A stretch of DNA of 64,000 nt, taken from Spirochaetota bacterium. Its GTDB lineage: Bacteria > Spirochaetota > Spirochaetia > Treponematales > UBA12059. A program made the position numbers and the translations under genes. The stretch's first letter is position 1. Each line of letters opens with the position of its first letter. The notes beneath the pieces are model-generated. The model worked only from the letters and a program-made list of their open reading frames with translations. It was not told where the DNA came from and did not search any database. The stretch is from the NCBI GenBank assembly GCA_029560805.1, contig JAKQKE010000114.1, forward strand, positions 20,667 through 84,666, in the 5' to 3' direction. Below, in pieces: positions 19,945 to 27,499 of this stretch.

Positions 19945-20410
19945 CGGAACATGATGGACAGGATAAGGACAAGATGAACAAGATGGGAAGAGCTTCGGCC
20001 TTAGTCCTCATCCTTTCCATCCTTCTTCCAACCTGTCATCCTGTTCTCGTTTTCGCGTATACTGTTTCCTCCGCGCCATAGCGCCTTCGTGGCTTGGTGT
20101 GAGATCTTCTTAGGCAAGGCCTCACACCAAGACACCAAGACACCAAGACACCAAGACACCAAGGCACGAAGGAATAGTAAAAAACAGAACAGGATGATCA
20201 GGATGAAGGCAAGATGGACAAGATGAAGACCTAAGCTATAGCTTTTATTATCTTGTCCATCCTGTCCAAATCTTGATCATCTTGTTCCGCTTTATCCCTA
20301 TCCCCTCCGCGCCATAGCGCCTTCGTGGTTTGGCGCGAAACTCCCTATCCATTCCCGCTCATCGGGCCATCCTTCTTGCATCCGGTCATCCTGTTCTCGT
20401 TTTCGCGGAT
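19945..20410. repeat. Repeat-rich non-coding region: CACCAAGA 8-mer array, ACAGGATGA/ACAAGATGA arrays and long imperfect inverted repeats
   Basis: Five consecutive ACACCAAG units near 20124-20163; (T)CCGCGCCATAGCGCCTTCGTGG twice; CATCCTGTTCTCGTTTTCGCG twice; GAACAGGATGATCAGGATGAAGGCAAGATGGACAAGATG faces TATCTTGTCCATCCTGTCCAAATCTTGATCATCTTGTTCC. Confidence 0.9.
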
Positions 20411-20432
20411 ACCGCTTCTTCCGAACCGCGGC

Positions 20433-21731
20433 TCAGGCGGGCCCGAGGGAGGCGTAGCGCTCCGCGGTGGCCCACAGCCCGAGCGCCGGATTGCGCACGA
20501 AGAAAATCTCCTCGCCGCCCACCTCGTTCCAGCCGTCGGCCAGCGACGCCGGGTCGTAGCGGCGCAACGCCTCGCGCCAATCGGCCCAGGCGTAGCCGAC
20601 GCCGGCCAGGTCGGCCGCGGACAGGCCGCCGGCCGCGTAGGTCACCGCGAAGCGCCCATCGGGCGAGCCATGGGCCAGGTGGGCGGCGCCGGCCAGGTCG
20701 CCGGACAGCTCGCCTGACTCGACCAGAGCGCGCACGGCCTCGGAACCGCGGTAGCCGTAGTCGCGGATGGTCTCGTCGATGCTCTTGTCCTCGCCGAAGC
20801 TATCGACGCCGGGGGCTATCACCAGGAGCTCGCCGGAGTCGGCAATCGCCAGCCTGGTACGATAGACGGCCTTGTTGCCGAGCCAGGTGGACTTGAACGA
20901 GCCGGGGTCCAGGTAGACGACGACCTTGTCAGCCGGCCGCTCCAGATACTCGATATTGACCTCGGCTGACAGGGCCGCCGCCCTCGAGAAGGCCTCCCGG
21001 CCGCCGCCTACGAACAGGCCCCTCGTCGCCTCGCCGCCGCGCCCGTCCGGCCCGACGACCGTCATCGCGTAGAGCGCCGGGATGGGGCCCAGGAAGCGCT
21101 CCTGGGCGTAGTCGAGCACCGCCCGGACCGGCGTATCGACCCGGCCGAGGGTCCGCTCGATGCCGTAGGCGGCGCCGAGCCAGTGCGAGCGGTCGATGCC
21201 GTCCTTGCCTCCCAGGCCGACGAACAGGTTCTTCGAGTAGTTGGCCATGCCGACGACCTCGTGCGGCACCACCTGGCCGAGCGACAGCACCAGGTCGAAG
21301 CCGCCGTCGGCGACGAGGCGGTTGACCTGGGCCGGCCAGTCGAAGCCGCACAGGCCCTCGGAAGCCTCGCGGACGAAGGCCGCCGGGACGCGCCCCAGCT
21401 CGACCACGTCTCGGCGCCAGTCGTGCGGCCTGAACAGCTCGGGAGGCACGCCGGGGAACACCGCCTCGACGGCCGCGTCGGTCATCGGGCGATGCGTGCC
21501 GAGGGCCGGCATCACCGCCGCGAGCGCGTCGCCGTAGTAGTCGTAGGCGGCCTTGAGCAGGATCCCGGCCCGGGCGTGGCTCCGCGTACCGTCGGGCGGC
21601 ACCGCGAGGACCCGGTGGCGCGGCCCCGCGGCGGCGAGCGCCTCGATCAGGGCAGCGGCCAGCTCCTCGTCGCCTATGGAGTCGGTCGCCCCTCCGCGCG
21701 CGTATACGCATTCGTCGATTCGCATCGTCAT
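20433..21731 (-). CDS. larA: LarA-type nickel-pincer racemase family protein (lactate racemase domain)
   Basis: VLAVPPDGTRSHARAGILLKAAYDYYGDALAAVMPALGTHRPMTDAAVEAVFPGVP. Confidence 0.85.
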   Translation of the reverse strand: MTMRIDECVYARGGATDSIGDEELAAALIEALAAAGPRHRVLAVPPDGTRSHARAGILLKAAYDYYGDALAAVMPALGTHRPMTDAAVEAVFPGVPPELFRPHDWRRDVVELGRVPAAFVREASEGLCGFDWPAQVNRLVADGGFDLVLSLGQVVPHEVVGMANYSKNLFVGLGGKDGIDRSHWLGAAYGIERTLGRVDTPVRAVLDYAQERFLGPIPALYAMTVVGPDGRGGEATRGLFVGGGREAFSRAAALSAEVNIEYLERPADKVVVYLDPGSFKSTWLGNKAVYRTRLAIADSGELLVIAPGVDSFGEDKSIDETIRDYGYRGSEAVRALVESGELSGDLAGAAHLAHGSPDGRFAVTYAAGGLSAADLAGVGYAWADWREALRRYDPASLADGWNEVGGEEIFFVRNPALGLWATAERYASLGPA

Positions 21732-21845
21732 TCCTTTAAGCCGCTATCCCCGAGGCGACGATAGGGCGGGCGTATGATACCACGGAAGCGCCCGCGGTTT
21801 TAAGCCCGCTTGCGCTACGGGCCGGCTGGCCGCATACTGCTGGCC

Positions 21846-22583
21846 ATGATCGAGACGAGACGCTTCGACGACGAGGCGGCCTGGATAGGCGCCGTCCTGG
21901 CCGACGCGGCCGGGGCCGTACAGGAGGCCGAGGCCGAGGGGCGGCGGGCCGTCCTATGCCTGGCCGGCGGCCGGACGCCGGAGCCGGCCTATCGCGCCGT
22001 CGCCGCGTGGCTGGCCGCCAGGGCGCGCGGCCCCGGCCGTCCCGCGCGGCCCGTCCTGCTCGTGCCCGGAGACGAGCGGCTCGAGCCACGCGGGCCCTCC
22101 GACCTGAACGACACGATGCTCAGGCGCGCCTTCGCCCCGGCCCTGGACTTAGGCGCGGCCGAGCTGGCCGCCTGGAACGTCTCCGCCGGGGAGCGCGCCG
22201 CCGTCGCGGCGATGGCCGCCCTCGTCGCGTCCATCGCCTCCGGCATGCCGTCGGCCGCGCCGCTCTTCGACCGCTGCTACCTGGGCCTCGGCGCCGACGG
22301 CCACGTCGCCGGCGTCTTCCCCGGCAGCCCGGCCGCCCGTCGGGCCGGTTCCCGTTCCGCGCCCATAGCCGTCGCCGGTACGGCGCCCGAGGAGCCGCGC
22401 GCCCGCGTCAGCCTGTCCCTCCCGACCCTCGCCTCGACCCGAGGCACGCGCTTCATCGTCCGCGCCGCCGGCAAGGAGGACGCGCTCCGCCGCCTGGCCT
22501 CCGGCGACCCGGCCTGCCCGGCGGTCGCCGCCGCGGCCGAAGGCGCTCTGGCGTTCGTGCTCGCCCGACAGGCGCGGCCATAA
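21846..22583 (+). CDS. pgl: 6-phosphogluconolactonase
   Basis: VLCLAGGRTPEPAYRAVA ... LVPGDERLEPRGPSDLNDTMLRRAF ... YLGLGADGHVAGVFPGS ... RVSLSLPTLASTRGTRFIV. Confidence 0.9.
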   Translation: MIETRRFDDEAAWIGAVLADAAGAVQEAEAEGRRAVLCLAGGRTPEPAYRAVAAWLAARARGPGRPARPVLLVPGDERLEPRGPSDLNDTMLRRAFAPALDLGAAELAAWNVSAGERAAVAAMAALVASIASGMPSAAPLFDRCYLGLGADGHVAGVFPGSPAARRAGSRSAPIAVAGTAPEEPRARVSLSLPTLASTRGTRFIVRAAGKEDALRRLASGDPACPAVAAAAEGALAFVLARQARP

Positions 22584-22794
22584 TCGGCTTCACGCCACTC
22601 CCTATCAGAACTTTCCCTTGACGAATCCCTGATCCGGCCTACACTGAGCCCATGGCTTCCAGCCGCCACGGGCGAACGGAAGCATCCACATCGGGAGCCT
22701 GCAGCAATTCGCCGTGTCGAACCCGCGCTGACCGGAGGCTCCTAATCATAGCAAGCGACGCCTGCCCCCTGATTCCATCCGACCATGACGGATC

Positions 22795-23004
22795 GATCAT
22801 GGAACATCGCCCATCGATCCCGGAACATCGCCCATCGATCGCCGAATATCACTCTTCGATCGCCGAATATCGCTCATCGATCGCCGAATATCGCTCATCG
22901 ATCCCTGAACATGGCTCATCGATCCCGGAAGATCGCCCATCGATCTCGGAAGATCGCCCATTGATCGCCGAATATCGCTCATCGATCGCCGAATATCGCT
23001 CCCC
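22795..23004. repeat. 21-bp tandem repeat, 10 units, consensus CGATCGCCGAATATCGCTCAT
   Basis: Units begin at 22795, 22816, 22837, 22858, 22879, 22900, 22921, 22942, 22963, 22984. Confidence 0.97.
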
Positions 23005-23096
23005 GGCCAGGCAAGGCCGCTTCCATGTCCGGCTACACGGCTCCCGAGTACAAAAAGCCGTCATTGGCGGCACCAATACACGTTTGGAGGTGGGCG

Positions 23097-23789
23097 ATGG
23101 CCACATCGATTCATGCCAGGTTCCTTCAGGACGCCAGGACTCTCCTGGAACAGGCATCGGGGCTACCGGAGCTGGCCTCGGAGCTGAAGGAGTACGGCTA
23201 CACGCCGGGCAAGTTCCAGGAAGGGTTCAAGCTGCTCGAAGAAGCCGAGGTTCTGTCCAGGCGCAAGGCGGTCGAGTACGGCGAGAAGTACGAGAGCAGC
23301 GCCAAGCTCGTCAAGGCCTGGAAGGGCGCCAACGTCCTGTACCAGAAGGCCCTGAAGGTGGCCCGCGTGGCCCTGCGCGACGCCCCCAAGAGCACCGAGG
23401 CTCTCGGTCTGGGCGGCCCGCGCAACCTGAGCGTCTCCGGGTGGTACGAGCAGGCCGGCGACTTCTACGCGAACCTGTTGGCCAACGACGGCTACGTACG
23501 AGCCCTGGGCGCCTTCGGCTATTCCCGCGAGCGCCTCGTCGAGGAACGGCGGGTTATCGAGGCCGTCATGGATACGAGGGACGAGACGGCTATCGAGGCC
23601 GCCCAAGCCAAGGCGGTTACCGCCGCCCGCGACCGGAAGCTCAAGGAACTGGACGACTGGGTCTCCGACCTCCGCGCGATCTGCGAGGTGGCCTTCTACG
23701 AGAAGCGCGACGAGCTACCGAAGCTCGGCCCCCTCGCGCCGACCGTACGCAGGCATAGCGGCGGCAAGAAGAAGGTCAAGGCGGCGTAG
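23097..23789 (+). CDS. Conserved hypothetical protein
   Basis: TTGGAGGTGGGCG ribosome binding site before ATG at 23097; MATSIHARFLQDARTLLEQASGLPELASELKEYGYTPGKFQEGFKLLEEAEVLSRRKAVEYGEKYE. Confidence 0.8.
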   Translation: MATSIHARFLQDARTLLEQASGLPELASELKEYGYTPGKFQEGFKLLEEAEVLSRRKAVEYGEKYESSAKLVKAWKGANVLYQKALKVARVALRDAPKSTEALGLGGPRNLSVSGWYEQAGDFYANLLANDGYVRALGAFGYSRERLVEERRVIEAVMDTRDETAIEAAQAKAVTAARDRKLKELDDWVSDLRAICEVAFYEKRDELPKLGPLAPTVRRHSGGKKKVKAA

Positions 23790-23790
23790 G

Positions 23791-24155
23791 GACGAGCAGC
23801 GCCCCGATCCGGTTCAACGGATCGGGGCTTCCCTTCGGGGGCGACGAAGGAGACGCCCCGCGCTTACCCGTAACGGGTTTTCGTCCATACCGGGGATGGA
23901 CGCGAGAAACGAGGCCCCCGGGCCACGACGGCGTGCTCTCTGCACGTCGAGGGGCCCGGGTGGTTCCCTTCGGGGGCGACGAAGTAGACGCCCCGGTATG
24001 TCTCACTCTACTCGGGTTTTCGCGCGTAGCGAGGATGTATACGAGAAGCGCCCCGATCCGGGCCTCGACGGCGTGCTCCTTGCACGTCGAGAGGAACGGA
24101 TCGGGGCTTCCCTTCGGGGGCGACGAAGTAGACGCCTCGCTACGCGCGAAAACTA
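23791..24155. repeat. Three-copy nested stem-loop element with compensatory stem changes (possible structured RNA)
   Basis: Copy 1: GCCCCGATCCG 23801-23811 / CGGATCGGGGC 23818-23828. Copy 2: CATACCGGGG 23886-23895 / CCCCGGTATG 23991-24000; CCCGGGCC 23917-23924 / GGCCCGGG 23953-23960. Copy 3: GTTTTCGCGCGTAGCGAGG 24016-24034 / CCTCGCTACGCGCGAAAAC 24135-24153; GCCCCGATCCG 24050-24060 / CGGATCGGGGC 24097-24107. Inner CGAC-GGC-GTGC...GCAC-GTCG in copies 2 and 3; TTCCCTTCGGGGGCGACGAA(G)NAGACGCC in all three. Confidence 0.95.
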
Positions 24156-24857
24156 GGCTTCGGCGATCAGGAGAGTCTTCGAGTCAAGCTTTATGTTCAG
24201 GTCCTCGGGGTTCATGCGCCCGTGGTCCTTAACGACGATGAAGTGGATGTACTCGGCCTTGGGCTCGAGGATGATCAGCACGGTGATGCTGTCGAGGAAG
24301 GGCCTGAGGATCACCGGTACGTTCTTCTTGTCCAGGAGCGGCTCCTCGCCGGACATGGTGCAGGAGTACCAGAACTCGAGCTTCATCTCCTCGGCGAAGG
24401 CGCGGACCTTGGAGAAGTGCTCGGCGTCGGCGCGGGCGAAGTCGAAGCCGTCGGCGATGATGGCGTCGGCGTCGAAGCCGCCGTCGACGATCATCGCGCG
24501 GAGCGACTTGAGGATCTGGTCGGTGGTCACGCCCTCCTGGTTGAAGTTCATGATCACGCGGTTCTTCATCAGGTCGTCGTGGACGCTCGAGTGGTCCTCG
24601 AGGTTGCGCTTCTTGGCGAGCTCGGTGAAGATATTCTCGTACCACGAGATGACGTAGCTCGTGTGGGTGGTGAAGGAGACGTGGATGACTTTCTTGCCCT
24701 GCATGAGCTTGTCGAGGGCCAGCTGGACCAGCACGCTCGTCTTGCCTATGCCCTTGCGGCTCGCGATGACGCCGATATTACCAGCCTTGAGGCCGCCCTC
24801 GATGCCCCGCTCGAGGACGCGAACGGGACTCTTCTTGATCAGCTCCTCTTTCAGCAT
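24153..24857 (-). CDS. RecA/KaiC-like P-loop ATPase domain protein
   Basis: GGLKAGNIGVIASRKGIGKTSVLVQLALDKLMQGKKVIHVSF Walker A; ADAIIADGFDF Walker B-like. Confidence 0.7.
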   Translation of the reverse strand: MLKEELIKKSPVRVLERGIEGGLKAGNIGVIASRKGIGKTSVLVQLALDKLMQGKKVIHVSFTTHTSYVISWYENIFTELAKKRNLEDHSSVHDDLMKNRVIMNFNQEGVTTDQILKSLRAMIVDGGFDADAIIADGFDFARADAEHFSKVRAFAEEMKLEFWYSCTMSGEEPLLDKKNVPVILRPFLDSITVLIILEPKAEYIHFIVVKDHGRMNPEDLNIKLDSKTLLIAEA

Positions 24858-24967
24858 GGGAACTCCTTACGATGTCGGTTAGGTGTCGTGTAGTATATTG
24901 ATCGGTTCAACGCGGCCCCGGCGGGCCGCTCTCGGTGTACCACGTATACGAGTATACGGCCGTTCCG

Positions 24968-25002
24968 TACAAAACGCAAACGGGCCGGAGAATTCCGGCC
25001 CG
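24968..25002 (-). terminator. Rho-independent terminator downstream of EF-G gene
   Basis: Minus-strand CGGGCCGGA-ATTC-TCCGGCCCG followed by TTTGCGTTTT. Confidence 0.75.
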
Positions 25003-25026
25003 CCCGCTACGGGCGCCGCCTCGCGG

Positions 25027-27117
25027 CTAGCGGCCCTGCTCCTTCTTGCGCTTCTCCTCGTAGTCCTTGCGGAGCTGCTCGGAGACGCTCTGGGGCACCT
25101 TGCCGTACTTAAGGAATTCCATCGAGAACTCGGCCTTGCCCTGGGTCATCGAGCGCAGCACCGTCGAGTAGCCGAACATCTCGGACAGCGGCACCTCGGC
25201 CTCGACGCGGCAGAACGAGGCCTCCTCGGTGCTCGCCGTGATCACGCCGCGCCTCTGGTTGACCGACGCGAAGATGTTGCCCTGGAACTCGGCGGGGCCC
25301 TCGGCGACCACCTTCATGATAGGCTCGAGGATCACCGGCTTGGCCTTCTCGTAGGCCTCGCGGAAACAGCCGATCGCGGCCAGCTGGAACGCGATGTCGG
25401 AGGAGTCGACCGGGTGGCTCGCGCCGTCGTTGATCACGCAGCGGATATTGACCACCGGGAAGCCGATCAGCGAGCCCTTCTTAGCCGCCTCCTTGAAGCC
25501 CTTGTCGCAGGACGGTATGTACTCGTTCGGTATGGCCCCGCCCTTGACGGAGTCGACGAACTCGTAGACCGCGCCCTCTATAGGCTCCATGTAGCCCGCG
25601 ACGCGGCCGTACTGGCCCGAGCCGCCGGTCTGCTTCTTGTGCGTGTAGTTGAACTCGGCCCGCTGGCTGATCGCCTCGCGGTAGGCCACCTGCGGCATGC
25701 CGGTCGTCACCTCGCACTTGTACTCGCGGCGCATGCGCTCGATGTACACGTCCAGGTGCAGCTCGCCCATGCCCTTGATGATGGTCTGGTTCGACTCCGG
25801 GTCGACGTAGGTCTGGAAGGTCGGGTCTTCCTTGGTGAAGCGGTTGAGCGCCTTGGACATCTGGTCGGCGCTCTTCTTGTCGGCCGGCTCGATGGCCAGC
25901 GAGATCACCGGGTCCGGCACGAACATGCTGGTCATCGCGTAGTTGAGCGACGGGTCGCAGAAGGTGTCGCCGGAGGCGCACTCGATGCCGAACAGCGCCA
26001 CGATGTCGCCGGGGCCGCCCTCGACGATGTCCTCCATCGTCGCCGAATGCATGCGCACGAGGCGTCCGACCTTGAACTTCTTGCGGGCGCGCGTATTGAA
26101 CAGCTCGGAGCCCTTCTTGATCTCGCCCTGGTAGATGCGCACGTAGGTCAGCTGGCCGTACTGGCCGTCCTCGAGCTTGAACGCCAGGGCCACCGTCGGC
26201 AGCTTGGCGTCCGGCTGGACCACGACCTCTTTCTCGCCCTGGTCCAGGTCGAGCGCTATGTTCTTGACCTCGGTCGGGTTCGGTAGGTAGTCGACCACGC
26301 CGTCGAGTAGCAGCTGCACGCCCTTGTTCTTATAGGCGGAGCCGACGAAGACCGGCACGAACTGCTCGGCCACCGTGCCCTTGCGGATCGCGGCCTTGAT
26401 CATCTCCGGCGTCTCGGCGCCCTCGAGGTAGGCCTCGGCCAGCTCGTCGGAGAACATCGACGCGCAGTCGAGCAGCTCCTCGCGGTACTTGGCCGCGTCG
26501 GCCTGCAGGTGGGCCGGGATCTCGGCGTAGCGCAGGTTCACGCCGCCCTCGCCGTCGAAGTAGACGGCCTTCATCTGCACCAGGTCGACGAGGCCCTCGA
26601 GCTTGTCCTCGAGGCCGATCGGCAGGGTGATGAAGGCGGCGTTCAGGCCGAGCTTCTCCACGATCTGGTTCTTGACGCGGTAGGGGTTGGCGCCCGTGCG
26701 GTCGGCCTTGTTGATGAAGGCCAGGCGGGGCACGTGGTAGCGCTTGAGCTGGCGGTCGACCGTCAGGGTCTGGGACTGCACGCCGCCGACCGAGCACAGC
26801 ACGAGCACCGCGCCGTCGAGCACGCGCAGCGAGCGCTCCACCTCGATGGTGAAGTCGACGTGGCCGGGGGTGTCGATCAGGTTGATCGGCGAGTCCTTCC
26901 ACTGCACGTTCGTCGCGGCCGAGGCGATCGTGATGCCGCGCTCGCGCTCGAGCTCCATCGAGTCCATCGTCGCGCCGACGCCGTCCTTGCCGCGCACCTC
27001 GTGGATCGCGTGGATCTTGTTGCAATAGAACAGGATGCGCTCCGAGAGCGTCGTCTTGCCGGAGTCGATGTGGGCGCTGATGCCGATATTACGCATCTTC
27101 GAAATTTCGAAAGCCAT
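25027..27117 (-). CDS. fusA: Elongation factor G, spdEFG1 / mitochondrial-EFG1 type
   Basis: [66 protein letters not shown] ... [42 protein letters not shown]. Confidence 0.95.
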   Translation of the reverse strand: MAFEISKMRNIGISAHIDSGKTTLSERILFYCNKIHAIHEVRGKDGVGATMDSMELERERGITIASAATNVQWKDSPINLIDTPGHVDFTIEVERSLRVLDGAVLVLCSVGGVQSQTLTVDRQLKRYHVPRLAFINKADRTGANPYRVKNQIVEKLGLNAAFITLPIGLEDKLEGLVDLVQMKAVYFDGEGGVNLRYAEIPAHLQADAAKYREELLDCASMFSDELAEAYLEGAETPEMIKAAIRKGTVAEQFVPVFVGSAYKNKGVQLLLDGVVDYLPNPTEVKNIALDLDQGEKEVVVQPDAKLPTVALAFKLEDGQYGQLTYVRIYQGEIKKGSELFNTRARKKFKVGRLVRMHSATMEDIVEGGPGDIVALFGIECASGDTFCDPSLNYAMTSMFVPDPVISLAIEPADKKSADQMSKALNRFTKEDPTFQTYVDPESNQTIIKGMGELHLDVYIERMRREYKCEVTTGMPQVAYREAISQRAEFNYTHKKQTGGSGQYGRVAGYMEPIEGAVYEFVDSVKGGAIPNEYIPSCDKGFKEAAKKGSLIGFPVVNIRCVINDGASHPVDSSDIAFQLAAIGCFREAYEKAKPVILEPIMKVVAEGPAEFQGNIFASVNQRRGVITASTEEASFCRVEAEVPLSEMFGYSTVLRSMTQGKAEFSMEFLKYGKVPQSVSEQLRKDYEEKRKKEQGR

Positions 27118-27361
27118 GCTCTTGCCTCTACCTTCGCACAGGGTATGGTCCGCGCCGGACCGGCGCCGTCCTCGAGTTACGTCGTTCTGTAGTTGGATCG
27201 CGAGCCCGCTCCCACAGGCCCCGTGGCTTCCGCGTTTTTCGCGGTCGCTTCGCTTAGCCCTCAGTATTGCGCGGAAAGCGCGGTTGATTGAAAGAAACGT
27301 ACTCGCGTTGCAGTATAGTGATAGTCGCTTGACGAATCAAGGGGTGCCGTTGTTGTCAAGT

Positions 27362-27450
27362 AAATAAAAGAAAGGCCCGGGGAGCGCCACGCCGAGCGTC
27401 CCGGCCGCCGCGGCCAGACGCGCTCCCCGCCGCGGGCCCTCCGGGGTCCC
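27362..27450 (-). terminator. Putative terminator of the 27500-29425 gene
   Basis: Minus strand GGGGAGCGC ... GCGCTCCCC then GGGCC TTTCTTTTATTT. Confidence 0.55.
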
Positions 27451-27499
27451 GCGGCCCCCTGAGGGCCGGACGGGATCGCGGGGGCCGTTATCGTGGTTT

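Noticed and set aside
22795-23004. CRISPR array possibility for the 21-bp repeats
   Set aside because: Units are contiguous with no unique spacers and no cas genes nearby
22652-23758. Plus-strand 368-aa ORF with HRPSIPEHRPSIAEYHSSIAEY heptapeptide repeats
   Set aside because: Repeats arise because the 21-bp array is open in all frames; the rest of the ORF is the +1 shadow of the real gene 23097-23789
23791-24155. Integron/attC, retron or IS200-end interpretation of the nested hairpins
   Set aside because: No integrase, reverse transcriptase or TnpA gene in the window; architecture with conserved bulge and covarying outer stem is not matched to these from sequence alone
24883-26286. 467-aa plus-strand ORF opposite the EF-G gene
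   Set aside because: Antisense shadow ORF of a high-GC coding region (His/Leu/Val/Asp-rich translation), no recognisable domain
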